DNA from: Cudoniella acicularis
Lineage: Eukaryota; Ascomycota; Leotiomycetes; Helotiales; Helotiaceae
Assembly (NCBI GenBank): GCA_013054445.1
Contig: JAAMPI010000245.1
Span: 1-48,055 of the forward strand
Length of the DNA stretch: 48,055 bases
Direction of reading: 5' to 3'
Shown here: piece after piece, positions 32,779 through 44,206 of the stretch
Layout of the letters: each line of letters starts with the position of its first letter
Numbering within the stretch: position 1 is the first letter of the stretch
Notes under the pieces: model-generated
Seen by the model: only the letters and a program-made list of their open reading frames with translations
Told to the model about the DNA's origin: nothing
The model's database searches: none
Program-made: the position numbers and the translations under genes

Positions 32779-34115
32779 ATGTCGAAAGCGGGCAAGGATC
32801 AGAATGCAATGCAAGCCCCGGAAAGCGGTCATGAGAATACACCTTTTTATTCTCCTAGTTTTGATGAAGCACCGGATGGTGGCGCTCGAGCATGGCTTGT
32901 AGCAGCTGGGAGTTCTGCAATCTTCTTCTGTTGTCTGGGCTTCTCCAACGCATTCGGCGCTTTTGAAGAATACTATTTAATCCATCAGTTCCGCGAGGAA
33001 TCAGCAAATACAATCGCTTGGATTGGATCTCTGTCAGGCTTCCTCCAGTTCGCAGCAGGCATGATCGGAGGACCATTGTTTGATCGTTTTGGAGCGAAGG
33101 TATTTCATCCAAGCCCTTCCTTGACTTGAGGACCAGTCGGCTAACTTAACCGCAGGTCATCCGACCGGCAGCAGTCATTTATATCTTCGCGGTGATGATG
33201 TTGAGCCTGTGCAACAAATACTGGCAAGTAGTCTTGGTCCAAGGCATCTTGATGGGGATAACCGCTGGGTTTCTCCAAATCCCAGCATTTGCCGCTGTCT
33301 CGCAATACTTCGACAAAAAAAGAGGGGCAGCTTTGGGCGTAGTCGTTTCCGGATCCTCAATAGGCGGTATCATCATCCCTATCGCGTTGTCAAAGATGTT
33401 GAACAATTCTTCTTTGGGATTTGGATGGTCAGTACGAGTCATTGGGTTTCTCATAACGCCCTTTATGTTTTTCGCATGTGCGACCATCAAGGCTCGCCTA
33501 CCGTCAAGAACAACCAACTTTTGGATCCCGGCGGCGTACAAGGAGCCGAAATTCGTCCTGCTGATTCTATCTTTGTTTTTCATATTCATTGGCATGCTCA
33601 CTCCACTGTTCTTCATCCCAACATACGCGGTCACAAGAGGCATGGATCCAACCCTCGCCGGTTACTTACTGGCCATTGTTAACGCCTCCTCCACGTTCGG
33701 CCGAATCATCCCAGGTGTGCTAGCAGACAAATTTGGGCGACTGAATATATTCACACTTGGGGCCCTGGTCACCGGTATCGTCATCTTCTGCATGAACATG
33801 GCGACAGCCAATGCAGGGTTGATCGTCTACTCGATTGTCATTGGTTTTGTCTCCGGAACCATTATATCCGGCGCTTCTGCAGCTTTTTCAGTCTGTCCTA
33901 AAGACCCCCGAGATATTGGAACCTACATGGGAATGGGAATGTCAATAAGTGGCCTTGGAGCTCTGGTAGGGCCCCCCGTGAATGGGGCGTTTGTCGAAAG
34001 ATATGGAGGATTTTTTGAAGTCTCCATGTTTAGTGGAGCGATGTGTTTGTTCGGTGGTTGCATTGCACTTTTGACAAAGGTAGCCACCCCTCAAGGTATC
34101 CTTGGGAGGGTTTAA
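32779..34115 (+). CDS. MFS transporter, monocarboxylate-porter type
   Basis: Plasma-membrane carrier of the MCT-like branch often found in fungal secondary-metabolite clusters. Two exons (32779-33099 and 33156-34115) give 426 residues; the intron starts GTATTT and ends CCGCAG, in frame. The hydrophilic N-terminus leads to DGGARAWLVAAGSSAIFF, the typical first span entry, then FSNAFGAFEEYY and a conserved GPLFDRFGAK loop. Eleven to twelve spans can be drawn. ADKFGRLN between later spans is the MFS A-type repeat. The ATG at 32779 is preferred because a longer in-frame TTG extension lies upstream without membrane or targeting features. Divergent from the regulator and convergent with the PKS. 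Export of the cluster product, or uptake of a precursor, is inferred from context. Confidence 0.88.
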
Positions 34116-34311
34116 TGATGCTTAGTTAAAGAGGTTAGACTCATTTATTATAGAGGTTAGTTAGATTATATTATCGAAAACAGAAATTCGATTTCAAGGG
34201 ATTTATTTATGTTTAGACATATAGTTGTATTTAAAACAATTTGTTCTATTGAGGATGAAATATGAATCAGAAATAACCGTGTTCCTGTAATTACCCAAAA
34301 CTTATTTCTTC

Positions 34312-37300
34312 TCAGAAACTCATCGCTAGCTGGCCGCATGCAAAATCATATGCAGCCTCAATAGCCGACCAACCGACTCCAAGCCGATCTTCCTTCGGGA
34401 ATAAGTCAAATGCGTGACCGCACTGGTCAGGAATAATAATGCCCGATGGCACGTCACGCTCCTGGAGGGCCGCAATCGTCTTCTGAGTCATTTGATAGGG
34501 GATCCAATCATCAATGTTGCCGTGAACCATGAAAGTGGGCGTGCGATAGTCGCCTTGAAGAATGTGCCAATATGGACTGCACTCTCTAATTTTCTCGACG
34601 GGCGGCTTCGGTAGTGCTTTCCAGTCGGTTTTGTCATCGGCGGGGATTCTGTTCTTGTGTGGTAAGCCATGGATTAGGATATTAACCGACTGTGCCTTCC
34701 AGTTCATGTGGAGAATTAGCCTTGCGCGGTCGTCTTTCAAGGTTAAGGAAAGAGCAGTGGCTCTCTTGTTGCTCATCGGAGTGTATTCGAGAATCTGTAA
34801 CGCATCGTCAAAGTCAAGACAAGATTAGCTGGATTTGAGCTTCCGTTGTCACTTACTGGTTCTTCACGCACGCAGTCAAGTACTCCCCATATCTCTGTCG
34901 GCGGTTCCTCCGCTGCTTCCGGGAATATGGGTTCGTTCCAGACTGTAGTAAGTCAGTTAGAGTCACGTACAGGTATAGTCGGTCAATAAATCTTACATTC
35001 CGCTTCCAAATCACTCGGGGAGTAGAATGGCAGAATGACCTCTGGCGGTTTGATACCCTTCGACCTGGCCGTATATCCCAACGTCATTGCCAATTGGCCT
35101 CCGCTAGACCAGCCGAGAGCTAACAATTTGCTTGTGTCAATTGTAACGTTGGGTCCAGCCAGCGTTAAAGATGGTAGAGTCTCTCTGGCCCATTGCAGAG
35201 CATCGCAGCAGTCTGTTACTGGGCCATCGAACAAGCTCAACTCTGGGCAGAGCCTGTAATCTACGCTGACTGGAAGAAAGCCGCGCTGCAGGAGGACTCT
35301 GACGTGTTTCATGGGAATATCTTGGCGGCTGAAGAGCAGGTGTCCACCTCCATGAATCATGAGTGCTGCTTAATGCGTTAGCCATCGTCAACATGATGGT
35401 TTAATAAATTCTACTATACCTATTGGCCTTTTTTTGGCAGGACCATCGGCAATCTTTGGAAAGTACACATCGGCTTGTAGTTCCAGGTTGCCAACTCGCT
35501 TCCATGTGAAAGTCTCTACTAGAACCCCCGCCCTCTTTGTCACACTACGTGACATGGGCTTGTATGAATCCTTCTCGGCGGTAGCTTTAAAGCCGCAGAT
35601 CAAACGCATAGTCTGCGCTTCGCTACTGCTACCATCTGTCCAAGAAACGTGTTTGAATCCAGCTGTCTGCAGACAATTGTCCCAAAACCACTGGTCTGCG
35701 AGGGCGTGTTGGCGGCCATCGGTGAAAGCCCACCACCCCTCCAGAAGCCCGTAGACGAGATCGAACCAGTAAAGACCGTTGGTAAACTCAACAAGGCAGA
35801 AGAAACCGTCTTCACGAAGCAGCAGAGCTATATTCGCGGCCGACAAGGTGGCGTTCTTTGTCGCGTGTATACAGTTTGTGGCAATGACGATGTCGAACTT
35901 GTTACAAAGCTCCGCTGGTGGTGCTCGATCACAATCAAGGGCCATGAATTTCATTGTGTTGTATCCAGCAAACTTTTTCTTGGCCTGAGAAACCAGGGAT
36001 AGGGAGATGTCGGTGAAGGTGTACTCGAATTTAATGCCTTGGCTTATCAGAAAGTCGATAACGTACTTTGCCGTCCCGCCTGTGCCGGCGCCTACTTCGA
36101 GTATATGGAAGATTTCGTCCGATTGGGAATCAGTGATTGATTTTGCCAAGAAGTTTGCTAGAAGACGAGTCGTGGCTTGGCACATTGGCGCATTCTCGTA
36201 CACGTCCGCCATGATTTCTCTATTTGCCCTGTTGGCGAATAGTAATTGCAGGGGATCCGTCTTTCCCGTTAGACATTCGGTCAGACGAGAACCCGATACA
36301 TTTAGAAGCTTCGTCTCGGAAGAATGTTGGGGATATTTTCGCAACATGCGCTCGAAAAGAATGACAGCCGGCATTGGATCAAGAGGCTTTGTCGTCCTCA
36401 CATGGGTGCTGTCGCTTTGAAGCTCAAGGATCCCGCCATCTACCAATATCTTAAGTAGTTGGTTCATCAAGTGACCATGTTTTGGCAAAATTTCAACTGG
36501 TGGTAACTGTTGGCCATTGGCTAGGTTGGTCATATCACACCCCAACTCGCGGAACGTCTGAATAATGTATGCCTCAACCAGATTCGCCTGCTCGGGATAA
36601 ACATTCTTCCAGAAACCATTGAACTTTGTCTGCTCGCTGTACTTGTCGAAATCAAAGCGTATGTTTTCGAATACCTGCTGGGCCACTCGCAGTCCCTTGG
36701 ATTGAGCTTGCCGATTTATCGAACTATTCTGAGGGCGAGTGACTGTTGATGACCTAATAGGTGCCTGATCGGGCTCTGACGAGTCTGGAGGCGCAATATC
36801 TTTTGCAGTCATGCGCGGCTTTCCATCTTGGAGTACCAGGCCGAGCAGGGTGCCAAAGGTGGAAGTGTGATCGAGCTTTTCCATATCTACATCGACTTGG
36901 AACATCTTTTGAATATCGCTGGCAAGCTCGATACAGAGCAAAGAGTCAAGGCCGTGATCAGCGAGATTGGATGTCAAAGCCAATTCAAATTCAAGCTCTA
37001 GGTGTTCTGTAACCAGTTTGGACAGATTTCCAGCGACTCCACTAGTTTCATCGTTTGACAGGGATGAAGTTGTGGAAGCGTCATCCGATGATGATAAATC
37101 AAATGGAGAGGAAGAGACCGAGCTATCCACATCTGCCCGGGCGCCACTGCCCCTACAGCCCCGTCCATATAAATATTTAACGAGAGAGTCAATATCGGTG
37201 AGCTCCTCAAGGTCCTCTATCGGCAATTCAATCTTAAATCTATGTGAAACCTCAGCAATAACTTCGATCATCATCAGCGAATCTACTCCAAGATCATCAA

Positions 37301-40300
37301 AGGACGCGTTGCCCTTGACTTCATTTCTTGGAACGTCCGCGATATTTTCCAAAATAGTGCAAAAGTCGCCATAGATAGCAATTCTGGGATCTTTTGTAGC
37401 TTCAGTTGCTTTGATCTGTGGTAGTTCTGCTGAAGGGACCGGGGGGCCGCGGTACATCTTCTCTGGTTCGTCTACTAAAGAAATAACCCGGTTGACTTCT
37501 GTCTTCTTCTGAAACGCCGTAGCATCAACACAACCCTCGTCTGTAAGCGAGAGTAGGGCGACCAGTGAAGCTCGTGAAGTAGTTATATATCGAGCACCGA
37601 GCAGTAAAAGTGTAAGTCTCCTGGTTGTGGCATCAAACACGAAGATATCATGAGATAATCCTCTGGTGTTTGTAGAGACAAAGCAAAGAACATCCCAAGC
37701 AATATCCGCGGTGCTTTTGCTGCTGTAGCTCTGATATTCTGGTCCGAACTGAACACGATCGACGCCAGAAATCCAAAAGATTTGGTCTTCAGGGGGCTCA
37801 TAGATGCAGTTTGCGTGTAAGCCAGCAACCTGAATGAAACTATCTAGAATGTATGGCTGTAAAATAGAGCCCTTCAGGCATTCTGGGATCTGCTGTGGCG
37901 AAAGAACTTTGCCAACAACTTGAAAGCCGCTAGATGTTATGCTCTTAACGTTGCGATAAAAATCGGCATACTCTTCTATTTTAGATGCGACCTTGTATAC
38001 CATCGAACCTTTGATAGAGGTACCATCGGCGTCATTAAGTACAGCAGAAAAGTTTTCTTGGCCAATGAGCCTTTCATATCGCGCAAATTCGTCTTTAAGG
38101 CCACTGTCAGATGCTTGAAGAGAGACCTGGCCAGTGGCATGGCAGGCCACCATTAGATTCTTAGAATCCCCGGACCTTGGTTTGCTTGTGACTTTGAAAT
38201 TCCACCTGTCTCCAAGACGTTGAAGTTGCAGGTTGATCTCTCGATTTGTAGCAAGACCCAGTGGAGATTCAATTTGCAAATTTTGAACCGAGACTAGTTT
38301 GCCCTCTTTGCTTTCCTCCGCTGTTTTAACAGCTCTGGATACGAGTTCGGCGTAGAGAGACAAAAGACATTCAGATTTGCCGAGCACAACATGTCCTCTG
38401 ACTAACGTTTGATACTCTTCGCTCCTCGAATCCACATGAAAATTCTGCCCATGCAAATCTGCACTTTGGAGACGTATGAGCACTGGTGTCTGCGGCTGTG
38501 CTAGAGCTACCGTGCCACTGTGAGGTACGGGTGCTTGGCCCGTGGGAGTCACATCTAACTTCAACCAATGCTTTGGCTTTTCGAATTGATAGGAAGGTAA
38601 GCGAAATACATCATATTCGAGTGCTTGTAGTCGATGGAAGTTCCAAAATTGGACTTGATGGCCACAATTCCATAAGTTAATGGTCGTATCTACCAAATTC
38701 TCGAGTGAAGTCGTTTTGGTTAACTCCATGGGTATGAAGTTGTTAAGCACGCCTGTTGACTGGCCTAAGGCCCGGCGAACCATCGAAATGACGCTGGAGT
38801 CTGAACCGGCTTCAAGGAAGGTGCATGGCCCAAATTTATTCTGTATGCGTTGCACTGCCTGGCCGAAAAATACAGGATCACGCGTGTGAGCCGCAATGAG
38901 TTGAGGAGTAGGCTCTGGCCAGCTCATCCCATCTGTGCAAGTTTCGATTGGAATTTTAGATTCGCTAAGAGTGAGAGATGATGCCAAAATCTCCAGATGG
39001 GGGATCAGGGGCTCTGTGAATCGAGAGTGGAAGCCATGTGTCACATTCAGCCTTTTGTGTCTCAGAGAAAGCCTCTTTAGCTCTACTTCAAGCTGATCAG
39101 CGGATGCTTTGTCGCTCACGAGCACATGTGAACTTGGGCCGTTATAGCACGCAACTTCAAATGAGTGATTGGCAGCCGCCACAGTCAGACTTTTTGTAAG
39201 TCCTTCAATAATTCTCTGGTCCGCTTCAATAGCAACCATCGTGCCAGGATCTGAGCCCCAGTGCTCTTCCATCAATCTGGCTCTTCCTGCGACAAGTTTC
39301 AGGCCATCATGGAGCGACAAAATTCCAGAAACGCAGAGTGCAGTGATTTGGCCTAGGCTATGCCCAACAAGTCCGTCGACCTTCAAGCCCGAGTCAAGCC
39401 ATGCATGCGCACATGAATATTGCATTGAGAAGACAGCTGGCTGGAGAGCCACGATATTCGTGATAGGCTCCGTCTGGAAGATTATTGGATAAAGCCCGGG
39501 ATAGCCCATCGAGCGTAAAGTCTCATGACAACGATCCATATGGAAGCGAAATAACGAAGACCGCTGCCACAAACGCTTGTTAAGAGCTATATGCTCGCCA
39601 ACTTGGCCCCCGAAGCATAAAATTAAAGGGAGTTCTTTCGGTCGCTGCTCAATAGCATTATTTGTGTTTATTTGTTTTCTGAGGTCGCTCCGAAATTGAT
39701 TGATATTCGTGGATGCCAGGGTCAACATGTGAGCAAGCCCTTGGTTCTGTTGTCTCGCCAAGCTGAAGGCGACGCTCGGAAACAGCTGCGTTTGTTGAGC
39801 ATCATTGAGAGAAGATAATGCCTTTTGGCAAAAGTCGTCGAACGATTCGCAGTATTTAACCAGACTTGTTGTCGAAGCCGCTGCGATCTGAATTGGTAAT
39901 CTTGAAAGTGGTGCAGCAGGGTCTTCGTCGACAGCCTGTCTATGTAGCTTTTGCTTATAGGGCGCTTCGACGAGTATCATGGCGGCATTGCTACCAGCAG
40001 CACCATAGTTGTTGATGCAAGCGGTCATAATATCTCCTGATAACGCACGATTTGAAGTTGGAATACACAATTGGTCTGCTTCGAGCGAAGGTATCTTGGG
40101 GTTCAACTTCTTGAACGATGCCTGAATGCATGCAGTGCGGTATTCCATCTGTAATAGCGACTTAATCAGGGCTGCAACACCAGAAGCGCCCTCGAGATGT
40201 CCAATATTGCCCTTGACGGATGTCACGAATAGCGGAGTGCTTCTCTTCGGTCCGCCGAAGATGCGGCGGATACTCTCCATCTCGATGGGATCACCGACCG

Positions 40301-42429
40301 GTGTGCCGGTACCATGGGCCTCCACAAAAGTGACCTTATGGGGAGTGACTCCTGCTTGGTTGGCCACTCGTTGGTACAAACTACCTTGTGATGACGAATG
40401 TGGAACCGTAATTGGCACACAATTTTCATTCTGATTGATTGCTGAGCCTGCGATAACACCGAGAACGTTGTCGCCATCGGCAAGGGCATCAGAGAGCTTC
40501 TTCAAAACGACAAGGCCGACGCCTTCTCCTCGGCAGTACCCATCGGCGCTCTCATCGAACGGCTTTGTAGCTCCACTTGGACTAAGAAAGTGAGCTGCAG
40601 CAAGATTTTCGTAGAGATATGGGCTTGTGAACAACGTGACACCTCCCGCAACGGCTTGAGAGCACTCTCCCATTTGCAAAGCTGTGCAAGCGGTGTGAAT
40701 TGCAACTGCTGACGACGAACACGCGGTATCAAAAGTGAGAGATGGCCCCGACCACCCGAAGTAGTGTGAAAGTTTGCCACTCAGGAATGCTCTGAGTGTG
40801 CCTATGGTCGAGTAAGCCGTGGGAGGGTGGGATGCAATATTGCTATCGTAGTCTGTTGCGCAGGCTCCGATATAACAACCAACGTTTCGAGGCTTGGATG
40901 AGACGGAAAAATATCCTGATGACTCCAACGCTTGATAAGTGACTTGGAGCAAGAGTCGTTGCTGAGGGTCCATTGAGGCTGCTTCTCTAGCCGACTTTTT
41001 GAAGAACTTGTGGTCGAAAGATTCGATGTCTCTCACAAAGTTGCCCCAAAAGCTCAAACCACGAGGGGTCCGTTTGAGATCGTCGATGTCAAACCTCTCC
41101 TTTGGCATCTGACCTAGCATAGATTTTCCCTCAGTCAACACGCTCCAGAACTCATCGATGGAGTCAGCTCCTGGAAACTTGCAAGACATGCCAATAACTG
41201 CGATAGAATTTTCGCGGTACATGCCATCAGCAAGTTTCTCAGGACCGGGCTTTGATGGAGAAGTTAGGGTGTTAGAGATGCCATTGGCCTTGGGCATAAT
41301 TGTCCTGACTTTGACCACCGGAAAGTTCCTCATGACAGATTGTGGGATAGCATCTGCGCCAATCGAAAGTATAAAGGGATTTCCGGGAATTTCGGTCAGC
41401 GCAGATGCCGACGTGGAAATGGTTAGATACCAGTTCGCTTGATCTCTAAGAATAGATTCCAGAGCCATGCGGATGGCATGATCGCGGGGGAGAATTCGTG
41501 CGTCTGTATTCGACCTAACGTGTTGCTGGTCCCCAAAGCGTGGATTCAGGCGTCCGTGACATGCGTTTAAGATTTTAGCGGGTATCTCTCCGTGTATACT
41601 TGCATGATATCTCCCACTAAGGCCCGTGTCACGCAGAGACACTCCATTGCCCGAGAGGTCTTTTTGCAGCATTGGAACCATTGAAGTCGAGGTTGTGACA
41701 GTAACGTCTCGAATATCTCGAACAACAGAAACATGTGTCTATTGAGATGATAGTCAACACTATGTTCATTTCAATCATAATTGAGGTGAAATTCGCAGCT
41801 GGGAAACTAACATTGGGGTGGTTAAGTAAAATCCGTTGGATATCTTCGAAAGTTGTCGGCCCTTTCCACCTAACCGCGAGATTCGAGGCTTCGGAACTGC
41901 CATGAACCCCAATTTGTTCCAAATCGACGTAGGCGCCTACGCAGAATGCCAATTTGACGGACGTGGCTGCGAATGCAACAACCTCTGCCTCCGTCTTTCC
42001 GCTGGCTACGGCAAGAGCACTGAGAAGGCCAGCACAAAAGCCCTGGATTCCCCCACCAGTAGCGACACTTTCCAAGATAGAGTTATGGCTAACTTCAGAA
42101 TGTTCAAGATAACTGAAGTATTGCACAATATGGGTGATAATAGTCATGGGCATTACCATAATGTTTCGTTTTTCATCGGAAATTTGCACGTCTACTGCAC
42201 CATTGATCATTTCTGTCAATTGGTCTACAGCATTCTTGCCAGCCACAGCATTTAGGGTAGGGTCCCGACTCGCTAAATCCTCCCAGAGCAATGCAATGTC
42301 GTGTAACGCAGCCATGAGGGGTTGGAATAAGGAATTTTGGCGTAGCTCTACCCTCAGTTGCTGGAGCCGATCTTGAGTAGGCCATGGCGCCAAAGACCCG
42401 AACGCAACTAACGAAGGCAATGTAGTCAT
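34312..42429 (-). CDS. Non-reducing polyketide synthase, SAT-KS-AT-PT-ACP-ACP-CMeT-TE
   Basis: Five exons (42429-41812, 41738-35420, 35368-34997, 34942-34857, 34794-34312) give 2625 residues. SAT: GFCAG with Cys132 and His251. KS: DTACSSS (Cys546), HGTGTP (His681), GHLEG (His720). AT: GHSLG (Ser1000). PT: GHVVLG (His1322) and LDSFIQ (Asp1505). Two ACPs: LGVDSL (Ser1693) and HGLDSL (Ser1805). CMeT: ILEVGAGTGGT near 2085-2095. The C-terminus is an alpha/beta-hydrolase release domain: oxyanion HGGG (2318-2321), GWSSGG (Ser2400) and a late GHAF His (2592). Three introns cut the last third, so it can be mistaken for a separate esterase gene; joining them keeps one frame. This order resembles clade VI non-reducing PKSs such as the 3,5-dimethylorsellinate synthases. 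A C-methylated aromatic acid is inferred; chain length and methylation number cannot be read. All catalytic residues are present. Confidence 0.93.
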
Positions 42430-43669
42430 GTCTAAGTGTTAAGAATATGACTTTTAAGTATATAGGATATAACAAGCCACCTGATTGGCAACTTGTTCGT
42501 GTTGAACGACGATGGCGAGCCACCTAAGAACAGACTTGGCACAACGAAGATTATAAACTGCCGGTACAACGAAGATGTCAACAATGACGGTGATGGTAGT
42601 CGCACCAAGAGAAAAGCCACGGGATATGTAGAAGACCCGAATCACTGGGTCATAAATAGCACGACAGATTTCATGCCGGCAAAATGAACATTTAGAGGCA
42701 GGTGGTGCTGTTGCAGCCTTCCATGACTACCTTTGGGAGAAGACACCTTCAGTTAACAACGAATCACTGATGCCCTCCCCATTCTGCCGCAAAATGTCTC
42801 AAGTAAAATGCCATTGGTTTTAGCCCTCGGAAGTAACTACAGCTGCTGGCGCCGTCCGTCGGTTCTCGCAAATGTAACCTTAGATTCCCTTGATACTCTC
42901 CCTGGACAGTCGGACACCCGGGCGCCGGCTGTCCGCTATTATTAGAGGCCATGTCAACTTACTTGATATATAAACTATCTACTACCTTTTATTATATATT
43001 TTATGTAAAATACCAATTTAATAACTAAAATATTTTCTTCATTACTTTTTATAAATATTTTTCATTTATTTGATAAATATTGATAATTTAGCTTTTTGAG
43101 AAGTTTTCTCGTTTAGTTAATTTAACTTTAACTCTTAATATATAGGCTTGGTTATGAATTATATAATATTTCCTTTGTAAATATATATATATAATTTGAG
43201 ATAACAAATATCAAATATATTATTAGTAAACTTCCTTAATATGAAGCCCTTAAACCAGAAAACATGCAAATCCTAGGGTTTTTATATTTCTTTATTAATA
43301 GAAGACAATTTCTAAAATACTAGACCGGACCCTTTAGGGGGCCTCCCGGGCGTCCGAAGGGGTGTAATCGGAAACAACACTTGCCAGCACGTAACTATTG
43401 CTCAATCCTACACGGGACCTTTGCAGTAATTAAAGAGCCCCAGGGGTAAGAAGAAAAATGGCACAATATATATGCAACCCGTGCATCCTTACCCCTCCCG
43501 AGACTTGCATTAACTCGTGTCAGTGTGGACAGATGAATTCGGCTATTTACTTCCACCGCTATGGAGCAACGAATATAAGCCGAGTGGTCAACACACATAG
43601 AAATCTTAGTTCTGGTCTAAAATCATTCACGTATTGCGGTGATAGCTTCTTCACCATTGGATTGTTAAA
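42430..43669. promoter_or_regulatory. Divergent promoter region between the PKS and EthD genes
   Basis: About 1.24 kb. Near the PKS it has ordinary composition; 42955-43325 is very AT-rich and bounded on both sides by GC-rich blocks that are inverted repeats of each other (listed separately). The left block also holds nested inverted repeats, CGGACA (42911) with TGTCCG (42930) and GGACAG (42904) with CTGTCC (42929), which resemble paired-CGG sites for Zn2Cys6 regulators. Small frames here have no domain. Confidence 0.5.
42911..43356. repeat. Imperfect inverted-repeat pair around an AT-rich insert
   Basis: The left arm CGGACACCCGGGCGCC (42911-42926) matches, with three differences, the reverse complement of the right arm at 43340-43356 (GGCCTCCCGGGCGTCCG). 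They enclose about 410 bp of AT-rich sequence. It might be a small non-autonomous element, but no target-site duplication is visible next to the arms. Confidence 0.4.
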
Positions 43670-44206
43670 ATGGCATTGGCAATGCCCACACAAGCTGACT
43701 CGAGGATGCTAGTATGGACGGTATGCGCATTCAGGAAGCAGAACATGGGAGAGCAGGAATTCCACAGCTACATGACGGAAAGGCATGCTCCACTGGTCCG
43801 AGAAGCATTGGCTCGGCATGGTATAACTCGGTATACAATGGCATGCTCAACCATTCCGCCTTGCAAACGGCTAGCGCTATGGACACTTGCTAATCATCAT
43901 TTGCATTTAGACGCATTTTACTACTGCCACAAAGTCTCTGATGAGACAAGTGATGGATACTCAATTTATCAATGACGCTGGCTACGACATGATCACGCAG
44001 ATCAGATTTCCTGATATTCAATGTTTTATCAACTTCAGGAACGATCCTTATTACAAGGAAAAAGTCATGGCCGACCATGACGTTTTCACAGATCCAGAGA
44101 GGGTGTAGTAGGTGCCCTACTTGAGCCAAAGAAGAGCTAGACTGACTTATGCAGCATGTCCGTCGGCTGGGTTGAAGATCACATTGTTGATGGAAAAGTG
44201 ATTTAG
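43670..44206 (+). CDS. Small EthD-domain protein of the PKS cluster
   Basis: A 138-residue dimeric alpha/beta-barrel type protein; EthD-like proteins in fungal polyketide clusters are usually assigned cyclase, decarboxylase or auxiliary roles. Exons: 43670-43840, 43911-44104 and 44155-44206. Exon 1 carries the family core (MLVWTVCAFRKQNMGEQEF, HAPLV). Intron 1 is best read with a GC donor (ATG/GCATGC), a CTAATC branch site and a TTTAG acceptor: that alone joins ITRYTM to THFTTATKSL as the family predicts. Intron 2 starts GTAGTAGG and ends TGCAG. It restores DHDVFTDPERVMSVGWVEDH, a normal C-terminus (last residues DGKVI). Divergent from the PKS. If the GC donor is not used, translation would stop at 43975 and give a truncated 101-residue product. 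No toxicity-related motif is seen. Confidence 0.8.

Noticed and set aside
34312..35394. Stand-alone esterase gene
   Set aside because: Introns in matching phase join it to the PKS C-terminus and the HGGG motif sits right after the PKS read-through, so it is the PKS release domain.
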